The position numbers were made by a program, and so were the translations under genes. From positions 62,001 through 126,000 of the forward strand of contig NZ_BOPF01000013.1 in assembly GCF_016863615.1 (NCBI RefSeq): 64,000 nucleotides of DNA, read 5' to 3'. Positions 15,929 to 25,361 of this stretch are shown here, one piece after another; the stretch's first letter is position 1; each line of letters starts with the position of its first letter. The DNA is from Virgisporangium aliadipatigenens (GTDB taxonomy: Bacteria > Actinomycetota > Actinomycetes > Mycobacteriales > Micromonosporaceae). Under the pieces are notes generated by a model that worked only from the letters and a program-made list of their open reading frames with translations, had not been told where the DNA came from and ran no database searches.

Positions 15929-16783
15929 TCAGGGGGCCTGTGCCGCTACCTCGCCGGCGAACGCCTCGACCTTGTCCCGCCAGATCTTGAGTGCCGCCTC
16001 CGTGGCGTCCAGGTCCTGCGGACCGGTCTGCGTCACCACCAGCCGCGGCCCCTGCCCGGTGCCCTCCTCGAGCTCGTACCGGACCTGCCCGGCGATGCGC
16101 TCCGCGGTCTGCCACTCGTAGGTGAGCTGCCGCCCCGGCTCCACCTCGGTCACCTGTCCGTCGGCGAACTCCGGCGTCGTGGCCGGCGCCGGCGCCGGCC
16201 CGCCGACCACGGGCTCCACGCCACCGGTCAGCGCCGCCCACACCTGATCGGCCGGCCGGGTCAGCTGACGTTCGAAGCGCACCGCCCACCGCCCGTCCGG
16301 CAGGTGCGTCGAGTAGCCCCGGTCCAGCCCGAACTGCGCCACGTACCGCTCGTGCGCGACGGCCAGGTCACCCACCTCGGGCTCGGGCGCCCCGTCCAGG
16401 CTCGCGGTGAGGAAGTCCAGGCAGGTCTCCCAGCCGGCGGCGTAACTCGCGGCCGACGGCCGGTCGCCGAAGGCCTGGGTGAACACCAGCAGCGTGCCCT
16501 CCCCCTCGGGGCGCAGCTCCCAGCGCAGCACGGTGTTGTCCCACGTGTACTCGATCACGTGCGGCGGTGCCAGTTCGGTGATGACGCCGGTGCCCTCGTC
16601 GCCCTCCGCGCTGAACCGGATGGGTGCGCCGACCCGCAGTTCCCACTCGACGCGGTACGGGAACCAGGCCGCCAACCGGTCCGGATCGGTGATGGCGCGC
16701 CAGACCACTTCGATCGGGTGCGCGAACCGGCGTTCCATGTACAGCTGGTTTCTGCCGTCGACCTCTCGCAGGGACTCGTTCAC
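15929..16783 (-). CDS. Tandem SRPBCC (AHSA1-type) protein
   Basis: 284 residues with two AHSA1/START-like domains. The first (about 14-130) has MERRFAHPIEVVWRAITDPDRLAAWFP; the second (about 160-280) has VRFERQLTRPADQVWAALTG and VTEVEPGRQLTYEW. SRPBCC folds bind hydrophobic ligands or partner proteins; here no ligand is known. GTG 16783 follows GGGGAGG and starts 9 nt after the ROK gene, so the two are co-transcribed upstream of xylA. A specific link with xylose use is not evident. Confidence 0.85.
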   Translation of the reverse strand: MNESLREVDGRNQLYMERRFAHPIEVVWRAITDPDRLAAWFPYRVEWELRVGAPIRFSAEGDEGTGVITELAPPHVIEYTWDNTVLRWELRPEGEGTLLVFTQAFGDRPSAASYAAGWETCLDFLTASLDGAPEPEVGDLAVAHERYVAQFGLDRGYSTHLPDGRWAVRFERQLTRPADQVWAALTGGVEPVVGGPAPAPATTPEFADGQVTEVEPGRQLTYEWQTAERIAGQVRYELEEGTGQGPRLVVTQTGPQDLDATEAALKIWRDKVEAFAGEVAAQAP

Positions 16784-16792
16784 GTGCCTCCC

Positions 16793-18007
16793 CTATCTGA
16801 AGACCACCCGGTAATAGGTCTCTGAGTGCTGCAGGGCGAGCAGAACGGCGCCCCGGGTCTCGGCGTCGTCGCCCAATGTGGACACCCGCAGCTCCACCCC
16901 CCGCAGCGCCGGCCCCAGCACCGACGCGTCGAACGCCTCCCGCAACGGCGGCAGCAGCAGGTCGCCCATCGCCGCGAGGCCACCGCCCAGCACGAGCATG
17001 GCCGGGTTGTACGCGTTCACCACCCAGGAGGCGGCAAGTCCCAGGTATTGACCCACCTCGTCGATGGCCGCCGCCGCCACGGTGTCGCCGTCGCGGGCCG
17101 CCGCCGCCACGTGGCTCGCGTCCAGGTCGCGCCGCCCGGCGAGCAGCGACGGCCGGCCGGCCGCGATCGCCCGCCGCACCGCCCGGACCATGGCCGGACC
17201 CGAGGCGACCGTCTCCAGGCAGCCGGCGTTGCCGCAGTTGCACGGCTCCGTGCCGCCGGGCACCCGGCAGTGGCCGATCTCGCCGGCCGTGCCACCGGCG
17301 CCGTGGAAGACCCGACCGCCGGAGAGCACGCCCGCCGACAGGCCGGTGCCGGCGTAGAGCAGCGCCAGTTCGCCGGCGTTGTCGCCGACGCCCTCGACGT
17401 TTTCCGCCACGGCGGCGGCCTGGCCCGCGTTGTGCACGTAGACGGGGATGCCCAGCGCGTCGCCGAGCGTGGCACCGACCGCCACGTCGCGCCAGCCGAG
17501 GTTGGGCGCGAGCAGGCACACGCCCCGGTGGAAGTCGGTCAGGCCGGGCAGCACCACCCCGACGGCCGACAGCCGCGCGCCGTCGACCTCCGCCGTCTCG
17601 CGCACCTGGTCGGCGATCCGCTTCAACGTCGCGGTGGGGTCGCCGCGCGGCGTGTCCAGCCGCACCCGCCGCACCTCCGCGCCGGTGGCGTCGCCGACCG
17701 CGACCGTCGTGCGCCGCGCGCCGATGTGCACGCCGGCCACCAGGTGGGACGAGGCGTTGAATTCGAGCAGGATCGGCGGTCGGCCTCCGGACACCGCCGT
17801 GGTGCCGGTGCCTACCTCGCGGACCAGCCCCTCGGCGATCAGTTCGTCGACGATGGCGCTGACGGTCGGCTTGGCCAGGGTGGTGGCGCGGGCGATGCTG
17901 GCGCGGGAGATCCGGCCGCCCTCCTTGACCACGGCCAGGACGAGCGAACGGTTGACCTCGCGCATGACGTTGTGGTCCGCACCGCGTCGGGTCCCACCCG
18001 GTTCCAT
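16793..18007 (-). CDS. xylR: ROK-family transcriptional repressor, XylR type
   Basis: 404 residues. An N-terminal winged HTH (about 15-75; ISRASIARATTLAKPTVSAIVDELIAEGLV) is joined to a ROK sugar-kinase-like domain. The ROK zinc signature is intact (GHCRVPGGTEPCNCGNAGCLE region, with one His and three Cys), as are GVHIGARRTTVAV and LLYAGTGLSAGVL. Position next to xylAB indicates a xylose-responsive repressor; the symbol is an inference from context. The ATG at 18007 has TAACGT 6 nt upstream, a leaderless promoter shared in a divergent region with the Rrf2 gene. Confidence 0.85.
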   Translation of the reverse strand: MEPGGTRRGADHNVMREVNRSLVLAVVKEGGRISRASIARATTLAKPTVSAIVDELIAEGLVREVGTGTTAVSGGRPPILLEFNASSHLVAGVHIGARRTTVAVGDATGAEVRRVRLDTPRGDPTATLKRIADQVRETAEVDGARLSAVGVVLPGLTDFHRGVCLLAPNLGWRDVAVGATLGDALGIPVYVHNAGQAAAVAENVEGVGDNAGELALLYAGTGLSAGVLSGGRVFHGAGGTAGEIGHCRVPGGTEPCNCGNAGCLETVASGPAMVRAVRRAIAAGRPSLLAGRRDLDASHVAAAARDGDTVAAAAIDEVGQYLGLAASWVVNAYNPAMLVLGGGLAAMGDLLLPPLREAFDASVLGPALRGVELRVSTLGDDAETRGAVLLALQHSETYYRVVFR

Positions 18008-18013
18008 CGCCCC

Positions 18014-18019
18014 ACGTTA
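18014..18019 (-). promoter_or_regulatory. Leaderless -10 (TAACGT) of the ROK gene
   Basis: TAACGT on the minus strand, 6 nt before the ATG at 18007; no Shine-Dalgarno sequence is present. Confidence 0.5.
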
Positions 18020-18117
18020 CAAACCCCTCATGGTCAGTAACGCACCCGGGTCGAACCACGTGTCGCGATGTGACCGTGCGATGCTTTACACCAGTCATAT
18101 GGGGGAGGTCGGCACAG

Positions 18118-18573
18118 GTGCACATCTCGGCGCGCAGCGACTACGCCGTCCGCGCGGCCCTGGGGCTGGCTTCCGCGTACCCGGCGACGATCTCCAGCGC
18201 CAGCCTGGCGACCGAGCAGGACCTGCCCCGCAAGTTCCTCGAGGCGATCCTGGCCGACCTGCGCCGCGCCGGCCTGGTCCGGGGGCAGCGCGGGGTCGAG
18301 GGCGGCTACGTGCTCACCAAGGCGCCGACCGAGACCATGATCGGTGAGGTGCTGCGCGCCGTGGACGGCCCGCTCGCCGAGGTTCGTGGGCGGCGGCCGG
18401 AGGAGACGGCGTACGAGGGCACCGCGGAGCACCTGCAGGAGCTGTGGGTCGCCGTGCGGGCCGCCGTGCGCAGCGTCCTGGACGAGGTGACGCTCGACGA
18501 CGTGGTGCGCGGCAAGATGCCGTCCCACGTCCGGCGCCTGATCACGGCACCGGACGCCTGGCAGCCCCGCTAG
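18118..18573 (+). CDS. Rrf2-family transcriptional regulator
   Basis: 151 residues beginning with the Rrf2 consensus VHISARSDYAVRAALGLA. The winged HTH covers about 1-80 (ASLATEQDLPRKFLEAILADLRRAGLV, RGVEGGYVLTKAP). The C-terminal part lacks the three cysteines that bind an iron-sulphur cluster in IscR or NsrR, so it probably senses something else. GTG 18118 is preferred because GGGGGAGG lies about 10 nt upstream and the conserved N-terminus starts there. The stop overlaps that of the convergent thioesterase gene (4 bp, ctag). Confidence 0.88.
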   Translation: MHISARSDYAVRAALGLASAYPATISSASLATEQDLPRKFLEAILADLRRAGLVRGQRGVEGGYVLTKAPTETMIGEVLRAVDGPLAEVRGRRPEETAYEGTAEHLQELWVAVRAAVRSVLDEVTLDDVVRGKMPSHVRRLITAPDAWQPR

Positions 18574-19454
18574 CTCCTGCTTCCGACCTCGCGCAGCAGG
18601 CCCTCCTGGACCGCTGTCGCGATGTGTCGCCCGTCCAGGGTGATCATGCGGCCGCTCGCGAGCCCGCGGGCGTCGGACGCCGACGGGCTCCAGCAGTCGT
18701 AGAGAAACCACTCGTCCGCCCGGAACGGCCGGTGGAACCACAGCGCGTGATCCAGTGAGGCACCGGCGAACCCGCCCGGTCCCCAGACCGCTCCGTGCTG
18801 CGAGAGCACCGCGTCCAGCAGCGCCATGTCCGAGCAGAACGTCAACGCGCACGCGTGCACCAGCGGGTCGTCGGGCAGCCGCCCGTCGATGCGCATCCAC
18901 ACCCGCGGGTGGGACTCCATCGGCCGCTCCCCCGCCGGCACCCAACCGGGCTTGCCCACGTAGCGCTGGTCGATCGGCCGCGGCCGCGAGTCGAACTCGG
19001 CACGCCGTTCCGGGTACTGCTCCATCAGCTGCGCCATCGTCGGGAGCGCGTCCGGCGGTGGCACGTTCACCGGCACGGGAGCCTGGTGATCCAGCCCCGC
19101 CTCCGGCCGGTGGAACGACGCCGACATGAAGAAGATTGTCTCGCCCCGCTGGCGGGCGACCGAGCGCCGCACGGAGAACGAGCGGCCGTCCCGGATGTTC
19201 TCGACCTCGTAGGTGATCGGCTCGGCCGGGTTGCCGGGGCGCACGAAGTACCCGTGCAGCGAGTGCACCCGCCGCTCGGGATCGACCGTGCGCCCGGCCG
19301 CCACGAGCGCCTGGGCGGCCACCTGGCCACCGAAGACGCGCGTGGGCCCGGCGATCGGACTGACGCCGCGGAACCGGTCGCCGTCGAGCTTCTCCAGGTC
19401 CAGCAGGGCGATCAGCTCGTCGACCGCGACCTGCCCGGTGGCGTCACTCCTCAA
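18570..19454 (-). CDS. Acyl-CoA thioesterase II (TesB-like)
   Basis: About 294 residues, a tandem hotdog protein. RVFGGQVAAQALVAAGRTV and SLHGYFVRPG define the first hotdog; LDHALWFHRPFRADEWFLYD is the second, including the Asp of the catalytic Asp/Gln/Thr set. It hydrolyses acyl-CoA to acid and CoA in the cytoplasm. The start is uncertain: family members usually begin near ATGQVAVDEL, so TTG 19454, overlapping the pyruvate kinase stop, is chosen over GTG 19496. The overlap suggests coupling to pyk. Confidence 0.88.
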   Translation of the reverse strand: MRSDATGQVAVDELIALLDLEKLDGDRFRGVSPIAGPTRVFGGQVAAQALVAAGRTVDPERRVHSLHGYFVRPGNPAEPITYEVENIRDGRSFSVRRSVARQRGETIFFMSASFHRPEAGLDHQAPVPVNVPPPDALPTMAQLMEQYPERRAEFDSRPRPIDQRYVGKPGWVPAGERPMESHPRVWMRIDGRLPDDPLVHACALTFCSDMALLDAVLSQHGAVWGPGGFAGASLDHALWFHRPFRADEWFLYDCWSPSASDARGLASGRMITLDGRHIATAVQEGLLREVGSRS

Positions 19455-20868
19455 CCAGCGAGCCCAACTGGTGCAGGCGCAGCGTGTTGGTGGCACCCGG
19501 GGTCCCGGGCGGGCTGCCGGCGACGACCACGACGTAGTCGCCCCGACGCAGTTCGCCGAGGCCGATCAGCGCCTGGTCCACCTGGCGGAACATGTCGTCG
19601 GTGTGCTGCACGAACGGCACCTCGAAGGTGTCCACGCCCCAGGACAGCGCCAGCTGCGCCCGCACCGCCGGCACCGGCGTGAACGCCAGCAGCGGAAGGT
19701 TGCAGTGCAGTCGGGCCAGCCGCCGCACGGTGTCACCGGTCTGCGAGAACGCCACGAGCGCCTTCGCGCCGGTCGCCTGCGCGATGTTGGACGCGGCGAC
19801 CGTGATGGCGCCGCCGCGGGTGCGCGGGTCGTGCTGCAGCCGCGGCACGTTGAACGAACCCGCCTCGGTGGTGGCGACGATGCGCGCCATCGTGGAGACC
19901 GTCAGCACCGGATAGCGACCGACGCTGGTCTCACCGGAGAGCATCACCGCGTCCGCGCCGTCGAGCACCGCGTTGGCGACGTCTGAGGCCTCGGCGCGGG
20001 TCGGGCGGGAGTTCTCGATCATCGAGTCGAGCATCTGCGTGGCGACGATGACCGGCTTGGCCTGCTCGCGGCAGAGCTGCACGGCGCGCTTCTGCACCAG
20101 CGGCACCTGGTCCAGCGGCAGTTCGACGCCGAGGTCACCGCGGGCCACCATGATCCCGTCGAACGCGTCGACGATGGCGTCCAGGTTGGTGACCGCTTCC
20201 GGCTTCTCGATCTTCGCCACGATCGGCCGGGTGGTCTTCTCCTCGGCCATGATCTCGTGCGCCAGCTTGATGTCGTCCGGCGTGCGCACGAACGACATCG
20301 CGATCCAGTCGACGCCCAGGCCGAGCGCGAAGCGCAGGTCCTCGATGTCCTTCTCGGAGAGCGCGGGGACGCTGATGGCGACGTTGGGCAGCGAGACGCC
20401 CTTGTTGTTGGAGACCGGCCCGCCCTCGATGACGAGGCAGCGGATGTCCTTGCCTTCTTCGACGCCGAGCACCTCGACGGCCACCTTGCCGTCGTCGATC
20501 AGCAGCCGGTCGCCGGGCTTCACCTCGAGCGGCAGGCGCTTGTAGGTGCAGGAGACGCGGTCCTGGGTGCCCTCGACGTCGTCGCTGGTGATGAAGACGA
20601 TGTCACCGGTGCGCCATTCGACCTTGGTGTCGACGAACCGGCCGAGCCGGATCTTGGGGCCCTGCAGGTCGGCCAGAATGCCGACCGCCCGGCCGGAGGC
20701 CTGCGCCGCCTCGCGCACGAGCCGGTAGGTGGCCGCGTGGTCGGAGTGGTCACCGTGGCTGAAGTTGAGCCGGGCAACGTCCATCCCGGCGTCCACGAGC
20801 CCACGGATCCGCTCGGGGTCGGAAGTGGCCGGGCCGAGGGTACAGACGATCTTCGCGCGACGTGTCAC
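19444..20868 (-). CDS. pyk: Pyruvate kinase
   Basis: 474 residues. [13 protein letters not shown] at the N-terminus, [20 protein letters not shown], the metal/phosphate segment [22 protein letters not shown] and [15 protein letters not shown] identify pyruvate kinase. It converts phosphoenolpyruvate and ADP to pyruvate and ATP, the last step of glycolysis. The C-terminal domain is complete. GTG 20868 is chosen because TAGGCT ends 8 nt upstream (20882-20877), a leaderless promoter; a GTG two codons earlier would sit too close to it. Confidence 0.96.
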   Translation of the reverse strand: MTRRAKIVCTLGPATSDPERIRGLVDAGMDVARLNFSHGDHSDHAATYRLVREAAQASGRAVGILADLQGPKIRLGRFVDTKVEWRTGDIVFITSDDVEGTQDRVSCTYKRLPLEVKPGDRLLIDDGKVAVEVLGVEEGKDIRCLVIEGGPVSNNKGVSLPNVAISVPALSEKDIEDLRFALGLGVDWIAMSFVRTPDDIKLAHEIMAEEKTTRPIVAKIEKPEAVTNLDAIVDAFDGIMVARGDLGVELPLDQVPLVQKRAVQLCREQAKPVIVATQMLDSMIENSRPTRAEASDVANAVLDGADAVMLSGETSVGRYPVLTVSTMARIVATTEAGSFNVPRLQHDPRTRGGAITVAASNIAQATGAKALVAFSQTGDTVRRLARLHCNLPLLAFTPVPAVRAQLALSWGVDTFEVPFVQHTDDMFRQVDQALIGLGELRRGDYVVVVAGSPPGTPGATNTLRLHQLGSLVEE

Positions 20869-20876
20869 GTCCACCG

Positions 20877-20882
20877 AGCCTA
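20877..20882 (-). promoter_or_regulatory. -10 element (TAGGCT) of pyk
   Basis: TAGGCT read leftward, 8 nt before GTG 20868, consistent with a leaderless or near-leaderless mRNA. Confidence 0.45.
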
Positions 20883-21056
20883 GACCGTCCGGGTGGCCCC
20901 GCGTGCGTCACCCCGGTGACCGATGGGCGACCCCCGAAAGTCAAACGAAACCGCACCCCAGAGGCAACCCGCGGAGCCGACGGGATAGTTCAGGATTATC
21001 TGGACTTTCAGTCAAGGCCAGCTCAGCGTCGAGGGCAGTTCAACGGAAGGGGACCT

Positions 21057-22973
21057 GTGCCGACCACGGTGGAGGCATGGCACGTTGCCGCGGTCGCCAA
21101 CGGCATCATCGCCGCGGCGTACCTCGGGATCTGCGCGGCCATCCTGATCCCGCTGTACCGCACGGCACAGCTGCGCTCGAACAAGCTCGGCGTCGCCACC
21201 GCCTCCATCTTCTTCAGCTGCGCGGTGCACCACGGCGGGCACACGTTCCACCTGCTGGCGCCGATGCTCGGCTGGCACCTGCACAGCGGCGAGGCGATGC
21301 GGGCGTCGTTCAACTGGTACATGGCGAGCTGGGACGTGCTGAGCGTCGTCGTCGCCCTCTACTACTGGACGCTGCGGCGCACCTACGGGTCCCTCATGAA
21401 GGGCGCGAAGCTCTTCGAGGATCTCGAGGAGCGTGCGCGGGCCGCCGACCGGCTCGCCGAGCAGCGCGGCGCGCTGCTGTCCGCCGTTCTCGACAGCATC
21501 GTCGACGGCGTGGTGGTCGCCGACGCCGACGGCAACGTCCTCGTTCTCAACCCCGCGGCGGAACGCTATCTGCGCGGCGGCTCCGCCGACACCGACGTGA
21601 ACGCCGCGCTCGTGCGGGCCCGCGCCGGCGAGACGATCACGGGCGCCGAGATCCTGGTCGAACGCGGCGACCGGCACATCCCGCTCCTGATCAACGCCAA
21701 TCCGCTCACCGGCGACCAGGGCGGCAGCGTCGTCGTCCTGCACGACATCACCGAACTGCGCCGCCACGACGAACAGCGCCGCGAGTCCGAGGAGGTGCTG
21801 CGGCTGCTCCTCGACGGCGCGCGGGACTACTCGATCCTCATGCTCGACCCCACGGGCGTCGTGTGCAGCTGGAGCGCCAACGCCGAACGCATGCACGGCT
21901 ACTCCGCCGAGGAGGCCATCGGCGTCTCCTACCGCTCGCTCTTCGACGCCGACGACCGCGCGGCCGGCGTTCCCGAACGGCTGCTCGCCGACGCCCGCGC
22001 ACACGGCCGTGCGGAGATCTCCGGCCTGCGGGTGCGCCGGGACGGCACGGCCTTCCACGCGCAGACCGTCGTGACGCCGGTCTTCGCGGGCGACGGCGCG
22101 TTGCGCGGGTTCGTCACCGTCGCGAACGACATCACCGAACGCCGCCGCCACGAACAGGCCATCCTCGACCTCAACAACGAGCTGGAGAACCGCGTCGCCG
22201 AGCGCACCGCCCAGCTCGAACGCCAGGCCAACGAACTGCGCACCACGAACAGCGAACTGGAGGCGTTCTCCTACAGCGTCTCGCACGACCTGCGCGCACC
22301 GCTGCGGGCGATGAACGGCTTCGCCGCCATGATCGAGGAGGAGCACGGCCACCTGCTGCCCGAGGCCGGACGGCGGCAGCTCGCCAAGGTCCGCTCCGCC
22401 GCGCAGCAGATGGGTCAGCTCATCGACGCGCTGTTGGCGTTCTCCCGGCTGCAACGACAGGCGATGAACGTGGCGCCCCTCGACCCGGCCGACCTGGTCC
22501 GCGACGTCTGGGACGAACTGGCACCGGACCGCGAGGGGCGTGACGTCACGCTCGACGTCGGCGACCTGCCGGGGTGCGACGGCGACGTCCGGCTGCTGCG
22601 GCAGGTCTTCGGCAACCTGCTCGGCAACGCCGTCAAGTACACGGCGAAGGTCGAGCAGGCCCGGATCGAGGTCGGCGGCCGGGTCGACGGGTCGGAGGTC
22701 GAGTACTGGGTACGCGACAACGGTGCCGGATTCGACATGCGCTACGCCGACAAGCTGTTCAAGGTCTTCCAGCGCCTGCACCGCGCGTCGGAGTTCGACG
22801 GCACCGGCATCGGGCTGGCCCTCGTGGCCCGCATCGTCTCCCGACACGGCGGCCGGGTGCGCGCCGAGGGGTCGCCCGGCGAGGGCGCCACGTTCCATCT
22901 GGTGCTGCCGCGCACCACGACCGACGAGCGGGCCCCCACGCCGCAGAGGGAGCTTGCCGATGTCGCCCACTGA
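21057..22973 (+). CDS. Membrane sensor histidine kinase with ethylene-receptor-like N-terminal module and two PAS domains
   Basis: 638 residues. Three hydrophobic helices (about 8-30, 40-62, 80-103) are followed by a coiled segment, two PAS domains (about 130-240 and 250-370), a second coiled coil, a HisKA domain with YSVSHDLRAPL (His410) and HATPase_c (NLLGNAVKYT, DNGAGFDM, GTGIGLALV). The kinase part resembles cyanobacterial phytochrome-type kinases. In helix 1, IIAAAYLGI, and in helix 2, CAVHH, recall the ethylene-binding module of ETR1 (IAIAYFSI and the Cu-binding Cys-x3-His). That similarity is my visual comparison, not a database hit. GTG 21057 follows AAGGGGA. It overlaps the next gene by 14 bp. 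Confidence 0.85.
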   Translation: MPTTVEAWHVAAVANGIIAAAYLGICAAILIPLYRTAQLRSNKLGVATASIFFSCAVHHGGHTFHLLAPMLGWHLHSGEAMRASFNWYMASWDVLSVVVALYYWTLRRTYGSLMKGAKLFEDLEERARAADRLAEQRGALLSAVLDSIVDGVVVADADGNVLVLNPAAERYLRGGSADTDVNAALVRARAGETITGAEILVERGDRHIPLLINANPLTGDQGGSVVVLHDITELRRHDEQRRESEEVLRLLLDGARDYSILMLDPTGVVCSWSANAERMHGYSAEEAIGVSYRSLFDADDRAAGVPERLLADARAHGRAEISGLRVRRDGTAFHAQTVVTPVFAGDGALRGFVTVANDITERRRHEQAILDLNNELENRVAERTAQLERQANELRTTNSELEAFSYSVSHDLRAPLRAMNGFAAMIEEEHGHLLPEAGRRQLAKVRSAAQQMGQLIDALLAFSRLQRQAMNVAPLDPADLVRDVWDELAPDREGRDVTLDVGDLPGCDGDVRLLRQVFGNLLGNAVKYTAKVEQARIEVGGRVDGSEVEYWVRDNGAGFDMRYADKLFKVFQRLHRASEFDGTGIGLALVARIVSRHGGRVRAEGSPGEGATFHLVLPRTTTDERAPTPQRELADVAH

Positions 22974-23385
22974 GGTCCTCATCGTCGAGGACAACCCCGA
23001 CGACCTCGAACTGGCGCTGCACGCATTGCGCAAGAGCGACTTCGCCAACGCGGTGGAGGTGGCCCGCGACGGCGCCGAGGCCCTCGACCTCCTGCTCAAG
23101 ACCGGCGCCGAACTCCCGAAGGTGATCCTGCTCGACGTGAAGCTGCCGCTCGTCGACGGGATCGAGGTACTGCGGGAGCTGAAGAAGGACGCGCGCACGC
23201 GGCGGGTGCCCGTGGTGATGATGACGTCCTCGGCCGAGGACCGCGACCTGGCCGCCGCCTACGAACTCGGCGCCAACAGCTACATCGTCAAGCCGGTGGA
23301 CATCGACCAGTTCTACCGGGCGGTGCAGCAGGTCGGGAAGTACTGGCTGATGCTCAACCAGGGGGAACCGTGGCGCACCCGGTGA
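22960..23385 (+). CDS. Single-domain response regulator, Rcp1-like
   Basis: 141 residues, one receiver: LIVEDNPDDLELALHAL, phospho-acceptor Asp59 (VILLDVKLPLVDG), MMTSSAEDRD, Lys in YIVKPVD. The EDNPDD motif and the C-terminal YWLMLN helix are typical of Rcp1-type partners of phytochrome-like kinases. It overlaps both the upstream kinase (14 bp) and the downstream hybrid kinase (16 bp), so all three are probably made in fixed proportion. Confidence 0.92.
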   Translation: MSPTEVLIVEDNPDDLELALHALRKSDFANAVEVARDGAEALDLLLKTGAELPKVILLDVKLPLVDGIEVLRELKKDARTRRVPVVMMTSSAEDRDLAAAYELGANSYIVKPVDIDQFYRAVQQVGKYWLMLNQGEPWRTR

Positions 23386-25361
23386 CCCAGGCGCTCACGG
23401 GAGGCGGCGAGCGAGGCGGCGGGCAGACCGGCACCCCGCTGCGGATCGTCATCGTCGAGGACAACCCGGACGACGCCGAACTGCTCGCCTACGAGCTGAG
23501 CCGGGCCGGGTTCGCGCCGGACTGGCGCCGGGTGGAGAGCCTGCCGGAGTACGTGGAGGCCCTGCAGAGCGGGCCGGACGTCGTGCTCGCCGACTACTCG
23601 CTGCCGCAGTTCGGGGCGCTGGACGCGCTCGCCGAGGCGCAGGCCGTCAGCGACGTTCCGGTGATCGTGGTCAGCGGCGTGATGGACGAGGCCACCTGCG
23701 TGGAGTGCCTGCGCCGGGGCGCCACGGACTACCTGCTCAAGGACCGGCTCACCCGGCTCGGGCCGGCCGTCGAGCGGGCGCTGGCCCAGCGCGAGCTGCG
23801 CCGGGTCACCTCCCGCGCCGAGCAGGTGGCCCGGGAGAGCGAGCAGCGGTTCCGGGCGGCGTTCGACCGCGCGCCGATCGGGATGGCGGTCTCCACCTCG
23901 GACGAACGCATCCTCGACGCCAACCCGGCCCTGATGCACCTGTTGCGCCGCCCGGCGGAGCAGCTGCGCGGGGAGCCGTTCGACCAGTTCGTGCATCCGG
24001 AGGACCGGTCGGCGCTGGCGGCGCACACGAAGGAGCTGCGCTGCGGGCGGGCCGGCGCGGCCACGCTGGAGCTGCGCCTGCTGGACGCCACCGCCGAACC
24101 GGTCTGGGTGCTGTACTCGGCGGCGCTGATCGCCGGGGTGCCGGAGCCCGGTTCGGTCGAGGGGTGCACGGGACAGCTGATCCGGCAGGTGCAGGACATC
24201 ACCGAACGCCGCCGCGCCGAGCAGGACCGCCGGCAGTCCATGCTGATCCTGCAGGGCATGATCGACAACGCGCCCAGCGCGCTCTACCTGCGCGCACCTG
24301 ACGGGCGGTTCCTGATCGTCAACAGCGCGTTCGAGAAGCTCTCCGGTGTGCACCGGGCCGAGGTCGTGGCCGAGCACGGCGAACGGCTGCTGCCCGAGGC
24401 CCTCGCCGCCGAGCTCTCCGCGCGGGACTGGCGCTGCCAGGCGAGCCGGCAGGTGATGGCCGACGAGGAGACGCTGAACGACTCCACGTACCTGTCCATC
24501 CGCTATCCGCTCATCGACCAGTCCGGTGTCCCGTGGGCGGTCGGCGCGATCTACACCGACATCACCGACCAGAAGCGCATCCAGGGCGAACTGGCGCAGG
24601 CCAAGGACGAGCTGGAGCGCGCCAACCGGGAACTGTCGGAGCTGGACCGGATGAAGAGCGAGCTGGTGGCGACCGTCTCGCACGAGTTGCGCACGCCGCT
24701 GACCAGCATCCGCGGCTACACCGAACTGCTGATCGACAACGGCGACGCGATGTCCCCCACCGAGCGCCGCATGATCGAGATCATCGACCGGAACGGCCAA
24801 CGCCTGCTCGCCCTCGTCGAGGACCTGCTCACGTTCTCCCGGATGGACGACGGGTCGTTCCAGGTCAGCGCCGACAAGGTGGACCTCGGCCGGCTCGTCG
24901 AGTCGGTCTGCGCGGGCGTCGTCCCGACCCTGCCGGCCGGCCTCTCGCTGACCATGCGCATCGAGCCCGACCTCGAACGCATCACCGGCGACCCGGCCCA
25001 GCTCGAACGGGCCGTCCTCAACCTGGTGAGCAACGCGGTGAAGTTCTCGCCGGACGGCGGCCGGATCAGCGTGGACGCGCGGCGCACCGGCGAACGCATC
25101 GAGGTGGTCGTCGCCGACACCGGCATCGGGATGGCGCCGGAGGAGCAGACCAAACTCTTCCAGCGCTTCTACCGCACGGCCACCGCACAGACCCGTCAGA
25201 TCCAGGGCACCGGCCTCGGGCTGGCGCTGGTCAAGGGCATCGTCGAACGCCACGGCGGCACCGTGCGCCTGACCTCCGCACCGGCGGCCGGCACGACGGT
25301 CACCATCGACCTGCCGCTGACCGGACCTACGGCAGCGCCACCAGACGGAAGTGCTCCTTGA
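23370..25361 (+). CDS. Receiver-PAS-PAS sensor histidine kinase
   Basis: 663 residues, soluble. An N-terminal receiver (about 23-140; VEDNPDDAELL, Asp75 in LADYSLPQF, LLKDRL), two PAS domains (about 165-280 and 290-410), a short coiled coil, HisKA with TVSHELRTPL (His438) and HATPase_c (NLVSNAVKFS, DTGIGM, GTGLGLALV). The receiver-first order suggests it takes input by phosphotransfer, perhaps from the membrane kinase through the small regulator, and then reads its own PAS signals. The C-terminus is Pro/Ala-rich and overlaps the convergent deacetylase gene by 35 bp. Confidence 0.92.
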   Translation: MAHPVTQALTGGGERGGGQTGTPLRIVIVEDNPDDAELLAYELSRAGFAPDWRRVESLPEYVEALQSGPDVVLADYSLPQFGALDALAEAQAVSDVPVIVVSGVMDEATCVECLRRGATDYLLKDRLTRLGPAVERALAQRELRRVTSRAEQVARESEQRFRAAFDRAPIGMAVSTSDERILDANPALMHLLRRPAEQLRGEPFDQFVHPEDRSALAAHTKELRCGRAGAATLELRLLDATAEPVWVLYSAALIAGVPEPGSVEGCTGQLIRQVQDITERRRAEQDRRQSMLILQGMIDNAPSALYLRAPDGRFLIVNSAFEKLSGVHRAEVVAEHGERLLPEALAAELSARDWRCQASRQVMADEETLNDSTYLSIRYPLIDQSGVPWAVGAIYTDITDQKRIQGELAQAKDELERANRELSELDRMKSELVATVSHELRTPLTSIRGYTELLIDNGDAMSPTERRMIEIIDRNGQRLLALVEDLLTFSRMDDGSFQVSADKVDLGRLVESVCAGVVPTLPAGLSLTMRIEPDLERITGDPAQLERAVLNLVSNAVKFSPDGGRISVDARRTGERIEVVVADTGIGMAPEEQTKLFQRFYRTATAQTRQIQGTGLGLALVKGIVERHGGTVRLTSAPAAGTTVTIDLPLTGPTAAPPDGSAP

